Assembly: GCF_023703085.1 (NCBI RefSeq)
Contig: NZ_JAMQJY010000003.1
Location: 310,001 to 374,000 of the forward strand
Source of the DNA: Alkalicoccobacillus plakortidis
GTDB taxonomy: Bacteria; Bacillota; Bacilli; Bacillales; Bacillaceae_D
Direction of reading: 5' to 3'
DNA length: 64,000 bases
The notes below the pieces were generated by a model. It did no database searches, had not been told where the DNA came from, and worked only from the letters and a program-made list of their open reading frames with translations. Shown here piece by piece: positions 1 through 10,115 of the stretch. Both the position numbers and the translations under genes were made by a program. How positions within the stretch are numbered: the stretch's first letter is position 1; every line of letters begins with the position of its first letter.

Positions 1-2568
1 TCAATTTCTAGTGAGTCCTCTGAATCCCTCTCAAGCTGAATCTCTTTTACATTTGTCTCCTCTTTGATGATAGAGACATAGGTCTGTAAATACGAAATAT
101 CCGTTGCTTCCAAAGGTGAAATAACTAACCTTGCTAAGGGTTGCTTCGTTTTAATACTTGTTGCATTACGGATGGCTCGTGTTTGCTCTACAATTTGTAC
201 AACGGCATCCATATCCCGTTCTAAGGACAAATCAATTAGTGATTCGTCAGCTTGAGGATAGTCTGATAGATGTACACTTTCATTTGTTAAAGTAAGGTAG
301 ATATCTTCAGAGATAAACGGTGCGAATGGTGCCATAAGCTGTGATACCTTCTTTAACACTTCAAGTAATGTGTGAAAGGCTGCCTTCTTATCATCAGTCA
401 TTCCGCTGCTCCAGAAACGCTGTCTAGAGCGTCTTACATACCAATTACTAAGCTCATCTAGGAATACAGCAATTGTTCTCGCACCTTTAGTCATGTCATA
501 TGCGTCTAAGCTTTGTGTCACTTCTTTTATCACTGAATTCAGCCTAGATAAAATCCATGTATCAAGAGTCGTTTTGGCGCCTCCAACATGTTTACTTGGA
601 TCAAATTGATCGATACTTGCGTACATCGAATAAAAGGAATGAATATTTCCTAGTGTATCCATTACCTTTGATTTCGCATGACTCACTGTTTTCTTTGAAA
701 AACGCTTATTGTTCCAAGGTGCACTATCAGCTACTAGAGCCCATCTAAGAGAATCGGCACCAAATTCATTAATGAGCTCAACTGGATTCAAAGCATTGCC
801 TTTACTCTTAGACATCTTCTGGCCATTTTCGTCTAGGATATGTCCTAATGATAGTACACGTTTGTATGGTGCCTCGCCTGTAAATAAAGTCGATACAGCT
901 AATAAGCTATAAAACCAACCTCTTGTCTGATCTACTCCCTCAATGACAACATCAGCAGGGAATTGTCTTTCGAACATCTCTTCATTTTCAAAAGGGTGAT
1001 GATACTGTGCAAATGGCATAGATCCACTGTCGAACCATACATCAATGACCTCACTCGTACGATCCATGGTGCCACCACAAGAACAAGTAAGATGGATATG
1101 ATCCACGTATGGCTTATGAAGTTCAATGTTATCCTGAAGATTTTCAACAGATAAATCTCTTAATTCTTCAATTGAACGAGGCGCCTTTTCTGCTTCACAC
1201 TCTCGGCAAATCCAAACATTTAGCGGGGTACCCCAGTATCGATTACGTCCAATATTCCAATCGACCATGCCTTCCAAAAAGTTGCCGAACCTTCCCTCTT
1301 TCATATGAGAAGGGAACCATTCCACCTGTTGATTGTTAGCCTGCATCTTTTCTTTGACCGCTGTTGTTCGAATGAACCAACCTTCCATAGCATAATACAG
1401 AAGTGGGCTATCACATCTCCAGCAATGAGGGTAGCTATGCTCATATTTTTGCTTATCAAATAAGAGATTCTGCTTCGACAGCATCTTCACAATCTCAACA
1501 TCACATTCCTTCACAAATCTACCCGCTAGTGGTGTAACTTCTTCTTTATAACGCCCTTTCGAATCAACCACATTCACATAATCTAATTGAGATTCGTTAA
1601 TTAATGCATAGTCATCCTCTCCATGTGCTGGATTGATATGCACAAGGCCTGTTCCACTTGTATCTGTAACAAAATCAGCCCCTAGCACCTCATGACCTTT
1701 CGTTAAAGAGACATATTGGAACGGCGCTTCATATTTTAGACCTACAAGATCATGTCCTTTTACCGTACCTAATATGTCATATTCACCTTTCATCACAGTT
1801 GAAACAAGTGATTCTGCTAAAATATATACTTCATTATTTTGATTCACCCGTACATAACTTAATTCCGGGTTTACAGCAATCGCTACATTACCAGGAAGAG
1901 TCCAAGGAGTTGTAGTCCAACCTAATAAAAATTCATTCTCTTTTCCTTTTACACGGAATTTAGCAGTAGCTGAAAGATCTGTGACGTCCTTATATCCTTG
2001 AGCCACTTCATGAGAACTAAGTGACGTCTCACAATGTGGACAGTAAGGCACGACCCGATGCCCTTTATATAAATAGCCTTTATCATGAATGCTCGAAAGA
2101 ATGTTCCAAACCGATTCAATATAATCATTCTTGAGTGTCACATATGGTTGATCCATGTCGACCCAGTAACCTAATGCATTCGTAAATTGCTTCCACTCTT
2201 TTTCGTAAGTGAATACACTCTCTTTACATTTTTGAATGAAATTCTCGATCCCATACTCTTCAATTTGATCTTTACCTCTGATATTTAACTGCTTTTCTAC
2301 CTCTAACTCTACAGGCAAACCGTGCGTATCCCACCCTGCTTTTCTAAATACTTGATAGCCCGCCATGGTTTTGTATCTGGCCACAAAATCTTTCATTGTT
2401 CTACCTAATGCATGCCCAAGCATGTGGCATCCCATTCGCTGTAGGTGGTCCTTCATAGAAAACAAAGGTTTCTTTTCCTTCTCGATTATTAATAGATTGT
2501 TGGAACGTATTTTCTTGATTCCAATAATCGAGAATTCTTGCTTCTCTTTCCGCTGCTGTTTCTTTCAA
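1..2568 (-). CDS. ileS: Isoleucyl-tRNA synthetase, type-2-like, 3' end outside window, one frameshift
   Basis: Charges tRNA-Ile with isoleucine in the cytosol. Start taken as TTG at 2568 because AAGAGGTGAG lies just upstream; an upstream in-frame ATG would translate through the terminator hairpin. Seen: [19 protein letters not shown] (HIGH-type motif) near 2404-2450, [16 protein letters not shown] near 1000-1045, and [13 protein letters not shown] (KMSKS) near 800-840. The motif style resembles the mupirocin-tolerant IleS2 class rather than the housekeeping B. subtilis type; that is a judgement from memory of the families. One extra base at 2416-2421 (CCAAGC, minus GCTTGG) breaks the frame at the HIGH motif, yet the rest stays open to position 1. 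An essential enzyme broken there makes a sequence error likelier than a pseudogene. The C-terminal end lies beyond base 1. Confidence 0.9.
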
Positions 2569-2589
2569 TCGACTCACCTCTTCTTTAAG

Positions 2590-2892
2590 AATAAAAAAAC
2601 TCGACCCCATAGACGCAGGATCGAGTTCATATATATAAGCATATAAGCCCTTATAAACAAAATAAAAAAACCTAGTAGTGGTTTTATGTTTGTTCATTCA
2701 CTACGTACTATCATACGCGTCCTGGGTATCGGCAGAAAACCGTCAAAGCTTAAATGCAGTTCAGCTTTGCTTCTCGGAGAGGATTTTCGTTACGCTCTTA
2801 CCGTTGACTTGCACCAGTTCGCCAACTCTCTGTAGATAAGATAACCATAACTACTCTTTCTCGTCATAGAATTCAATATGAATTTACAGTTA
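2590..2892 (-). promoter_or_regulatory. Probable T-box leader of ileS
   Basis: The roughly 300-base leader between promoter and ileS reads like a tRNA-sensing T-box in its Stem I part. On the minus strand it shows the AGAGAG bulge element (near 2825) followed by GGTGCAAG (near 2815), the usual distal Stem I motifs, then a loop with ATC, an isoleucine codon, at 2785-2783 as candidate specifier. A hairpin with AGC/GCT arms follows (about 2732-2768), then two terminator-like hairpins. The canonical antiterminator word AGGGTGGNACCGCG was not found, so the class is likely but the readout is unclear. Confidence 0.6.
2592..2628 (-). terminator. Leader terminator upstream of ileS
   Basis: Stem AACTCGA (2627-2621) with TCGAGTT (2604-2598), then seven T on the minus strand, ending 24 bases before the ileS TTG. 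A weaker hairpin GTAGTG (2704-2699) / CACTAC (2680-2675) plus a T run lies upstream, so the leader may have two decision points. Confidence 0.8.
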
Positions 2893-2921
2893 ATAGTAAT
2901 GGACGCTACCCCTTAAGTCAA
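2893..2921 (-). promoter_or_regulatory. Sigma-A promoter of ileS leader
   Basis: TTGACT at 2921-2916, 17-base spacer, TACTAT at 2898-2893 on the minus strand; placed directly before the T-box-like leader and after bdbC. Confidence 0.75.
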
Positions 2922-2944
2922 GTTTAGTGAGAAGGAGAGGTTGG

Positions 2945-3364
2945 TTACTCTCCTTTTCTTGCCAAAATAAGAAATACAGAAATTAAACAAAACGCCACCA
3001 AGGCCAAAAACGGAATCGTCACAAAACCAAACCAATTGATATACTGCATGTTACAGGGCACACCCTCTGAACAGGGTGAAGCTGTGACTAGTGATGGTAG
3101 CTTCTGCAATGAATAATGGTAGAGCGAGGTCACTGCTCCGATTATAGAAAGAGGCAACACGTATTTTTTTATCCGACTATCATTATGATAAGCAGCTATT
3201 CCGAGAATAAGCGCGAGCGGATACATAAGAATTCGTTGATACCAACACATCTCACATGGAACAAAGCCTTTCACTTCACTAAAATACAAGCTACCAAGTG
3301 TTGCGATCATGGCTGTAATCCAAGCAAAATATAGAAAGTAATTCGTAGGTTCTCTGGATGTCAT
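2945..3364 (-). CDS. bdbC: Disulfide bond formation protein BdbC (DsbB family)
   Basis: Integral membrane thiol-quinone oxidoreductase that re-oxidises BdbD. The 139-residue protein has four hydrophobic segments. The first periplasmic-side cysteine pair is CEMC, in VPCEMCWYQR (about residues 36-45), and a second pair lies in SPCSEGVPC (about 97-105). Both pairs are required in the DsbB cycle. The length matches BdbC. It starts 5 bases after the bdbD stop on the same strand, forming the usual bdbD-bdbC unit for oxidising secreted proteins. Confidence 0.92.
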   Translation of the reverse strand: MTSREPTNYFLYFAWITAMIATLGSLYFSEVKGFVPCEMCWYQRILMYPLALILGIAAYHNDSRIKKYVLPLSIIGAVTSLYHYSLQKLPSLVTASPCSEGVPCNMQYINWFGFVTIPFLALVAFCLISVFLILARKGE

Positions 3365-3368
3365 TCCG

Positions 3369-4035
3369 CTACCTCTCTTCTAGCTTTTGTTCAATGGCTC
3401 TTTTGATTTGTTCATAATCAAATGGATCATCTAATTTAATATTATCCACCATAATGGACGGAGTTTGACTTACATTATATGTATCTACCAATGCCATATC
3501 TTGTTGCACTTGATTCAGGTAGGTTTGATTGATCATATCTGTTGCGAGTACATCTAAGTTTATATCAGCGTCGATGGAATGCGCCACGTCAATTAAAGTT
3601 TCAGGTGTAACCCAAGGCTCATCGTGATTTTGTGTGGCTTGGTTGTTCTCTATAAACCCCACTATGGAATTCCCAAAAAGACTCTGGATGATTCGCCCAA
3701 ACCGATTCACTCGCTAATGCAGCAAGACCTGATTCCTGCCCATGAAAAAGCGTATTAATATAGACTAGTTTCACCTGTCCCGTTTGAATAAACTCTTCAT
3801 CTAGCATTGGCAATATGTCTTCATCCCAGGCCTTACAAGAAGGGCATTTATAATCACCAAATTCCGTTATCGTTACTGGTGCTCCCGTTTCTCCCTTGAC
3901 CGGCTGCCCCTCCGTATCTGGCGTATCATTAAATTCAATACCATTTACTTCAGGCGTAGATAAAGATTGGACAATTAAAAATCCTCCAACAGCCAATACA
4001 AAAACGGCTACTGATATCAAAACAAGACGTTTCAT
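3369..4035 (-). CDS. bdbD: Thiol-disulfide oxidoreductase BdbD (DsbA-like), frameshifted
   Basis: Membrane-anchored extracytoplasmic thioredoxin-fold oxidase. N-terminal hydrophobic anchor (residues 1-25), then DsbA-like fold with active site CPSC in FGDYKCPSCKAWDED, and a cis-Pro region SQTPSIMVDN. An extra base in GCTTGG at 3637-3642 splits it. Removing it joins YREQPATQNHDEPWVTPE and gives 221 residues, the usual BdbD size. Followed by its partner BdbC. Probably functional with a sequence error; a true frameshift would delete the cis-Pro half. Confidence 0.88.
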
Positions 4036-4160
4036 CTAGATATCCTCCTCCACTGTTATCGCTTAAATTCAGTATATCAAGGATCGATGACTAGTTTAAT
4101 GAATCTGAGGTCGGATTCATGACAATTGCTTCTGAGTTTGAGGTGCATGTTGCACTGTAT

Positions 4161-4369
4161 CTTGGTATTTGGGTAAGTCTCTTAATAAAAAAGGGTAATC
4201 GGCTTAGAGAATAGTATGGTTTCTTGATAATTTCTCATTACTCTTGATGTATCGCTTGATTCTCTTGGCATTGGCTCCTTGATCTTAGTGGGATACCAAA
4301 CGGTCTTGTCAATTTGTACAATTCTCTTGTTAATCCCTTTTTACTCTTGGTAAAACCGAATCGAGCTTA
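4161..4369 (+). repeat. Phased CTTG array A1 (11 cores, about 20.5-base period)
   Basis: Spacer between cadA and bdbD. CTTG or CTTA occurs at 4161, 4181, 4203, 4223, 4243, 4263, 4284, 4305, 4326, 4346 and 4366, spacings 20-22. The sequence between cores is not conserved. No open frame or RNA gene is evident. It begins just past the cadA terminator. See the findings on arrays. Confidence 0.75.
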
Positions 4370-4391
4370 GCATTCCATGCCTAAAAATAAA

Positions 4392-4418
4392 AAAAGCGCC
4401 GAATCTCTCCGACGCTCC
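4392..4418 (-). terminator. cadA terminator
   Basis: Minus-strand stem AGCGTCG / CGGCGCT (one G-T pair) followed by seven T, directly after the cadA stop. Confidence 0.8.
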
Positions 4419-4425
4419 TTCTCTT

Positions 4426-6549
4426 CTATTCCTTCACCCTAAGCAAACGCAGCCCATTTGCTGTTACCAAAAGGGTTGCTCCAACATCCGCTAAAATGGC
4501 AATCCAAAGTGTTAACCAGCCTGGCACCACAAGCATCAGAGCAAGTAGTTTAATTCCTAGTGAAAAGGTAATGTTCTGCTTGATAATCGTTAGCGCACGT
4601 CGGCTAAGTTTCACCGTGTAAGGTAGTTTTTGAAGATCGTCTCCCATCAGTGCGATATCTGCTGTCTCCAAAGCTGTATCCGTTCCAGCTCCTCCCATGG
4701 CAATACCAACAGTCGATGCGGCAAGTGCAGGAGCATCATTTACTCCATCACCTATCATGGCGACTTTCCCGTGCTTTTTCTTGAATTCTTTCATATAGCT
4801 TAATTTATCCTCAGGCATTAATTCAGCTTTTACGTCTGTGAGACCAATTTGCCCGGCAATGGCTTGAGCCGTTCCTTTGTTGTCACCAGTAAGCATAATC
4901 GTAGTACGAATGCCTATTTCATGAAGAGCGGAGATCACACTTCTACTTGAGTCCCGGACCTCATCCGCCACTGCAATCAGAGCTAAAATGGTTTGACCCG
5001 TACCAACCACCATGACAGTTTTACCTTGGTCCTGTAACTGCTTAATGACTTCCGACTGCTCTTTAATCTTGTCTTCAAACAGCTTTGGGCTTCCAATAAA
5101 ATAGGTTTCACCGTCAATTACTCCGGTCACACCTTTACCAGTGATCGATGAAAAATTCTCTACATTAACGTTCTTATAAAGCACATGCTCTTCCTCTGCT
5201 TTTTTTACAATAGCTGAAGCGAGCGGATGCTGAGATCTTGATTCAAGTGCAGCAACAATTTTAAGTAGGTCATTTTTATCGATATCTGCCACGATCGATA
5301 AATCAGTGACAGCCGGTACTCCCTTTGTCAGCGTCCCCGTTTTATCAAATGCAATGGCTTTTAATGAACCTGCTTCCTCTAGATACACGCCACCTTTGAT
5401 GAGTACACCATGCTTAGCCGCGTTGCCAATGGCTGTAACAATGGCAACAGGGGTAGAAATAACAAGTGCACAAGGGCATCCAACTACTAGCACAGCTAAG
5501 CCTTGATAAATCCACGTCTGCCAATCTCCGGCCATAAATAATGGTGGAAGAATTGCAACCAATGCGGCGACAAGAATGATAGCTGGTGTATAGTACTTAG
5601 CAAATCGATCCACAAAAGCTTGTGAAGGAGCTCTCTCTGCCTGAGCATCCTCAACTAATTGAATCACTTTAGAGATGGTCGTGTCCTCTACATGCTTTGT
5701 TACACGGACCTCGAGCAGACCTTCTTCATTTAGGGTTCCTGCAAACACATCGTCATTCTGATGCTTCTCCACCGGAATGGACTCACCGGTAATCGCAGCT
5801 TGATTTACAGAGGAATGTCCAGCAACAACCACTCCATCCATAGCAAGCTTTTGTCCAGGCTTCACAATCATGACATCACCAATGGCGATCTCCTCAACTC
5901 TAACTGTCATCTCTTGACCATTACGTTTAATAAGCGCTTCTTTTGGAGCAATATCCATCAGAGAGCGAATCGATTGTCTTGCCCGGTCCATTGAAAAACG
6001 CTCAAGTGCCTCACTAATTGCAAACAAAATGACAACAATAGCCCCTTCTGTCCATTCACCAATAATCGCTGCCCCAATAACCGCAATCGTCATTAGAGTT
6101 CTCATATCAAACTGAAGGCGACTGAGGTTGATTAATCCTTGCTTAAATAATGAGTAGCCCCCAACAACCATAGACGTTGCAAATGCTAAGACAGTTACGA
6201 GGTTATCTCCACCATTTACTCCTTGAGAAATCAATCCGAATATAAGGAAAAGAAGGGATCCAATGATCGTCATGTGTTTTTGAATAAACGTTTGTTTAAT
6301 TCCTGCTTCTTCTGTTTGTGGCGCTGAACGATCCTGCTCCGGTCGAACTTTCAGCTTTTCAAATGCTCCGGCTTTTTCTAATGCTTCAACAGTTGTTGAA
6401 CCTTCGACCGTAATTTTTGAGGCACCAAAGTTTACCTTCGCATCGCTGACACCATCTAGCTTCTTTACATTTTTCTCAAATGTTCCGGCACACCCTGCAC
6501 AAGAAAACCCTTCTACACGATATACCTTTGACTCTGCGTGCTCGCTCAT
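4426..6549 (-). CDS. cadA: Cadmium/zinc-translocating P1B-type ATPase CadA
   Basis: Membrane efflux pump for soft divalent metals. The 707 residues hold an N-terminal HMA domain with the metal pair in FSCAGCAG (about residues 15-20). Membrane helices include the transport motif CPC in [12 protein letters not shown] (about 357). The phosphorylation site DKTGTLTKG is near 401, with the P1B-specific HP in SRSQHPLAS and the hinge [13 protein letters not shown] with an upstream ArsR regulator of the CadC type favours Cd/Zn/Pb over copper. Two bases separate it from cadC, so they form one transcript ending at the terminator after 4426. Confidence 0.93.
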   Translation of the reverse strand: MSEHAESKVYRVEGFSCAGCAGTFEKNVKKLDGVSDAKVNFGASKITVEGSTTVEALEKAGAFEKLKVRPEQDRSAPQTEEAGIKQTFIQKHMTIIGSLLFLIFGLISQGVNGGDNLVTVLAFATSMVVGGYSLFKQGLINLSRLQFDMRTLMTIAVIGAAIIGEWTEGAIVVILFAISEALERFSMDRARQSIRSLMDIAPKEALIKRNGQEMTVRVEEIAIGDVMIVKPGQKLAMDGVVVAGHSSVNQAAITGESIPVEKHQNDDVFAGTLNEEGLLEVRVTKHVEDTTISKVIQLVEDAQAERAPSQAFVDRFAKYYTPAIILVAALVAILPPLFMAGDWQTWIYQGLAVLVVGCPCALVISTPVAIVTAIGNAAKHGVLIKGGVYLEEAGSLKAIAFDKTGTLTKGVPAVTDLSIVADIDKNDLLKIVAALESRSQHPLASAIVKKAEEEHVLYKNVNVENFSSITGKGVTGVIDGETYFIGSPKLFEDKIKEQSEVIKQLQDQGKTVMVVGTGQTILALIAVADEVRDSSRSVISALHEIGIRTTIMLTGDNKGTAQAIAGQIGLTDVKAELMPEDKLSYMKEFKKKHGKVAMIGDGVNDAPALAASTVGIAMGGAGTDTALETADIALMGDDLQKLPYTVKLSRRALTIIKQNITFSLGIKLLALMLVVPGWLTLWIAILADVGATLLVTANGLRLLRVKE

Positions 6550-6551
6550 GT

Positions 6552-6920
6552 CTAAACCTCCTGGCCGTGCTCAACCGCCATCATAACTAGTTGTCGAACA
6601 TGTTCATCATCCAATGAGTAGAACACAAGCTTGCCCTCTTTACGACTTTTCGCAATGCGCAAGTTACGTAGATGTCTCAGATGGTGGGACGTACTCGCTG
6701 TTGTCATACCAATAATATTTGCCACATCACATACACACAGCTCCCCCTCTTGCAGAAGTGCATAAGCAATTTTCAAACGTGTCTCATCAGATAACGCTTT
6801 AAAAACATCAGCAACAGGAACAAAATCTACTTTCTGAACAAGTTCCGTTACTCGCTTTACCTTCTGTTCATCATAGCTAAAGATCTCACATGTATCTTGA
6901 TTTTCCTTTATCGTTTTCAC
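6552..6920 (-). CDS. cadC: ArsR/SmtB metal-responsive repressor CadC
   Basis: 122-residue winged-helix repressor that releases DNA on binding Cd/Zn/Pb. GTG start at 6920 with GAGGTG eight bases upstream. The recognition-helix region carries ELCVCDVA (Cys-x-Cys, the alpha3 metal site), and N-terminal Cys11 in DTCEIF could complete the alpha3N site known from CadC. The motif [13 protein letters not shown] is the HTH. Two dyads upstream are likely operators, so the cadC-cadA operon is autoregulated. Confidence 0.9.
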   Translation of the reverse strand: MKTIKENQDTCEIFSYDEQKVKRVTELVQKVDFVPVADVFKALSDETRLKIAYALLQEGELCVCDVANIIGMTTASTSHHLRHLRNLRIAKSRKEGKLVFYSLDDEHVRQLVMMAVEHGQEV

Positions 6921-6935
6921 AGGTGCGACACCTCA

Positions 6936-7010
6936 TTCAAATGTTTGTTTGATTATTAGTTTATGCGAGTTCACACAATGAGTCAATACAATATTCAAAC
7001 GAATGTTTGA
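6936..7010. promoter_or_regulatory. Paired CadC operator-like dyads
   Basis: Two similar inverted repeats lie upstream of cadC: TCAAA-N7-TTTGA at 6936-6952 and TCAAAC-gaat-GTTTGA at 6995-7010. Both resemble ArsR-family cad operators (AT-rich TCAAA/TTTGA arms). The distal site is 72 bases from the divergent paiB-like start, so it may also affect that gene. Confidence 0.6.
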
Positions 7011-7081
7011 TTGATATATTAATTCTTTTCTTCCTACCTACCGCACTCTATAATAGCTTAAAAGAATAGGAGCGTGTCGGT

Positions 7082-7693
7082 ATGTATATCCCAAAACAAT
7101 TTCAACTAGATGATAAAGAAACCATTTATCAAATAATGAAAGAGAACGGTTTTGCTACAATCATTTCAGACCAGCTGAAAGATCTTTCAGCTACACACTT
7201 GCCCCTTATGTTAGATGATCAGAAGAATTACTTGTATGGGCACTTTGCAAAAGCGAATCCCCAATGGAAAGACCTTGATAATCAACGAGTATTAGCTATT
7301 TTCCAAGGGCCACATAGCTATATCTCGCCCTCCTGGTACGAGACAAATCAAGCTGTACCCACCTGGAATTATGTAGCTGTACATGTGTATGGAGAAATTG
7401 AATTAGTCGGAGATCAAGAACTTGCTCATTCATTAAGTGAATTGGTCTCTAAATATGAAAAACCAGACAGCACTTATCAATTAACTGATGTTGGTGCTGA
7501 ATATATTGCTGGGTTATCAAAAGGTGTGGTAGGATTCCGCATCAAAATAGAATCTATAGAGGCTAATGCAAAATTGAGCCAGAACCACTCAAATGAAAGA
7601 ATTAAGCGGGTCATTGAGGAATTGGAGAAATTGCAATCGGATAATGAGCGCCAGATCGCTACTTATATGAGAACGTATAATCAGATCCGTTAG
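7082..7693 (+). CDS. paiB: PaiB-like FMN-binding split-barrel protein
   Basis: 203 residues with the PaiB opening [11 protein letters not shown] and family words [12 protein letters not shown] and [23 protein letters not shown] C-terminal region. PaiB in B. subtilis is a regulator of sporulation and degradative enzymes with a pyridoxamine-oxidase-like fold; the precise role here is not shown. Ribosome site TAGGAG 9 bases before ATG. Single gene, divergent from cadC, ending at a bidirectional terminator. Confidence 0.8.
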   Translation: MYIPKQFQLDDKETIYQIMKENGFATIISDQLKDLSATHLPLMLDDQKNYLYGHFAKANPQWKDLDNQRVLAIFQGPHSYISPSWYETNQAVPTWNYVAVHVYGEIELVGDQELAHSLSELVSKYEKPDSTYQLTDVGAEYIAGLSKGVVGFRIKIESIEANAKLSQNHSNERIKRVIEELEKLQSDNERQIATYMRTYNQIR

Positions 7694-7701
7694 AGACGCA
7701 C

Positions 7702-7742
7702 AAAAAAAGATGGAGTAGTAAAATTCTACACCCATCTTTTTT
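7702..7742. terminator. Bidirectional terminator
   Basis: Hairpin with arms AAAAAAGATGG-GTAG and CTAC-CCATCTTTTTT between two convergent genes. Confidence 0.85.
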
Positions 7743-7745
7743 GTT

Positions 7746-8357
7746 TCATTTTGGAATTTCCGCATGTAGATCGTCTTCTTTTTCACAAGAGGCCCATTTG
7801 ACAAAGGTTGTCGTAAAACAAGCTCTCTCTGGAGAACAGATGAATGGTCCGGCTTGAAGTGTCTGGTTATCTTGTTTCGGAAATTCCGATACTCGAATCG
7901 TCTGCCAAGCTCCTTCATCTGCTTTTGCCCGAACAATGATCGCTCCTTCAAAATAAGAGGCACGAATGGTAATCTGACGCCCTGCCCAATCTGGAACAGG
8001 GAACAGCGACCAATCCGAATGACCCTTAGTCACAACGGCCCCTATATGCGGAACACCATCATTCATCTCAACCCCAGCTTTAATCCAGTTCTGGTTATCC
8101 AGATACATCATTAAACCAGCCTGATCATACTTTTCCACAAAGCTATCCGTCAAAAAGCCAACCTCAATAGCCCTATCTAATGGCCACACATCGAGTAAGG
8201 CGTGACCACTGCTCCGTTCAAAACCATAATAGGTTTTTTGCCAGTAATCGCTTTGTGCTTGTGCTTCTACCGTTAAAGATCCATCCTGTTCTTTTATCGA
8301 TGATGGATGATTTGTCCATGTACCTTGCTGCCAAGGAATTGTTCTATTGTCCTCCAA
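7746..8357 (-). CDS. DUF1349 (concanavalin-like) domain protein
   Basis: 203 residues, TTG start at 8357 with GGGGGAAGG just upstream. Seen: YDQAGLMMYLDNQNWIKAGVE and FTTTFVKW, characteristic of DUF1349 beta-sandwich proteins. No signal peptide, so cytosolic. The fold resembles laminin-G / family 16 glycosidase lectins, but the biochemical role of the family is unknown. Ends at the shared terminator with the paiB-like gene; its start lies 39 bases from the cydC stop on the same strand, so it might be read through from cydABCD. Confidence 0.75.
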   Translation of the reverse strand: MEDNRTIPWQQGTWTNHPSSIKEQDGSLTVEAQAQSDYWQKTYYGFERSSGHALLDVWPLDRAIEVGFLTDSFVEKYDQAGLMMYLDNQNWIKAGVEMNDGVPHIGAVVTKGHSDWSLFPVPDWAGRQITIRASYFEGAIIVRAKADEGAWQTIRVSEFPKQDNQTLQAGPFICSPERACFTTTFVKWASCEKEDDLHAEIPK

Positions 8358-8396
8358 GATTCCTTCCCCCTCTACCTTAGTGCCTTTCGACTTTTA

Positions 8397-10115
8397 TCAG
8401 AGCATTTCCTTCTCCAACTGCTTCATCTCATAAAAATACCCTTTTTTGCTCATCAATTCAGCAAATGTGCCTGATTCAACAATCGTACCTTCACTCATCT
8501 GAATGATTTGATCCATCTCTTCTAAGCCCTTTAAGCGATGACTCACTAGCAAAACGGTTGCTTCATGCGCCTGTTCATATAGACTCGATAATATAGAATG
8601 TTCCATCACAGCGTCTAATGAGGAGGTCGGTTCATCTAATAGCCACAGGCATCCTCCTTTGAGCATAGCTCTAGCAATCGCTAGCCTTTGTTTCTCACCA
8701 CCTGATAAGTTATCTCCTTTTTCAAAGATAGCATCATCAAGAGTAAAATGATTGAGGTTAACCTTCTCTAGAGCTTGTATTAAGGATTGATCGGATAGAT
8801 GATCACCAGCTAATTTCAGGTTGTCACGAATGGTTCCGAAGAAAAATTGATTCTCTTGCAACATGACATTTGTCTGTTGCCATAGTGACTGCTCGTCCAC
8901 TTCATGAAGCGGCAAACCATTAATCCTCACCTGCCCCTCATTTGGCTGGTAGAGATTTAGTATAAGCTGGAGTAAGGTAGATTTCCCTGAACCACTTGGA
9001 CCAACAATCGCAATCTTCTCACCTGCTTTAATCTGCAGATTTATATTACTAAGCGTTGTTGTCTCATGTTTTTGTTGGAAGCTAAATGAAACCTGATCCA
9101 TCTCTATTGAAAGTGGACCGTCCTGAAGTCGCTGTTTTGCATGCACGTGCTCTTCTGGTCGCTCTTCCTTTCGAAAAATCGAAAAGAGTCGCGTTGCAGA
9201 CTGTTTGCTTTCTTGCAAATAAGCAGGAAAAACCGCCATAGGAGAAACATCTTCAAATACCGTCAGCGATATCATAATTAACATCGCCAGGAACACTCCT
9301 TCAAGGTCACCTACTGTTACCAGATAAGCACCCACAGCCACAATGATCCAAGAAAAAAGTAACGTGACAAACGTATTCAATGATAGATTATACGTCTTGT
9401 TTATACTTTCGCGTTCCTGCTCCTCAATATAGGATTCGGATATACCTAACACCGCCTGTTCCTTCTCTTGTAATTTTGAATGAATCTTTAAGTCTCGGAA
9501 GCCTTGAAAGAATTCATTCAGCTCAGTTGATAGCTCACTACGCTTTTGTCTAACCATTGGATCAATCTTTGATTGTCTGAAAGCAAAGATTGTTGGAATG
9601 ACAAAAACAGTGAGCAACATGCCAGCAAGTAGGATCCACGCAATGTAAGCCGAAAAGAACATCGTGAACACCACGGTACTCAAGAAGACAATGAGCAAGA
9701 CAATTGGTGGATAGAGTACTCGTAAAAAGAAGTTTTGTAAACTTTCTACATCACTAACCACTCTCGCCAAGAGATCCCCGCTCCGATACTTAGTAAAGAT
9801 GCTTGGAGCTAAGGGTTCAAGTTTTTCAAAGAAAGTGGCTCGTAGATTCCCTAAAATAGTGAATGTCGCCCGATGAGAAACATAACGCTCACCAAAACGA
9901 CTGAATGCGCGTGTAAAGCCAAGTAGTTTCACAAAAGAGGTCACAATAATTAAGGCATACAAAGGTGTTAAGAGAAATGCTTTTGAGATGAGATAGCCGC
10001 TAGCAGCAAACATTCCGATTGCCGCAATTCCTGCGATAAAACCGAACAGGATTGAATAGAGAATATCCTTCTTTTCAGTTAATACTAATTTACATATAGC
10101 CGCTAAATCTCTCAT
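8397..10115 (-). CDS. cydC: Heterodimeric ABC exporter subunit CydC
   Basis: 572-residue fusion of a six-helix ABC membrane domain (residues 1-310) and an ATPase domain: Walker A GPSGSGKST, signature LSGGEKQRLAIARAML, Walker B LWLLDEPTSSLD, H-loop VSHR. With CydD it exports reduced thiols and binds heme, and is needed to assemble cytochrome bd. Overlaps the cydD stop by four bases (ATGA), with GAGGGGAGAG upstream. Last gene of cydABCD. Confidence 0.92.
   Translation of the reverse strand: MRDLAAICKLVLTEKKDILYSILFGFIAGIAAIGMFAASGYLISKAFLLTPLYALIIVTSFVKLLGFTRAFSRFGERYVSHRATFTILGNLRATFFEKLEPLAPSIFTKYRSGDLLARVVSDVESLQNFFLRVLYPPIVLLIVFLSTVVFTMFFSAYIAWILLAGMLLTVFVIPTIFAFRQSKIDPMVRQKRSELSTELNEFFQGFRDLKIHSKLQEKEQAVLGISESYIEEQERESINKTYNLSLNTFVTLLFSWIIVAVGAYLVTVGDLEGVFLAMLIMISLTVFEDVSPMAVFPAYLQESKQSATRLFSIFRKEERPEEHVHAKQRLQDGPLSIEMDQVSFSFQQKHETTTLSNINLQIKAGEKIAIVGPSGSGKSTLLQLILNLYQPNEGQVRINGLPLHEVDEQSLWQQTNVMLQENQFFFGTIRDNLKLAGDHLSDQSLIQALEKVNLNHFTLDDAIFEKGDNLSGGEKQRLAIARAMLKGGCLWLLDEPTSSLDAVMEHSILSSLYEQAHEATVLLVSHRLKGLEEMDQIIQMSEGTIVESGTFAELMSKKGYFYEMKQLEKEML

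Noticed and set aside
2647..2697. Upstream ATG extension of IleS by 43 residues
   Set aside because: It would translate through the terminator hairpin; TTG 2568 has the proper ribosome site.
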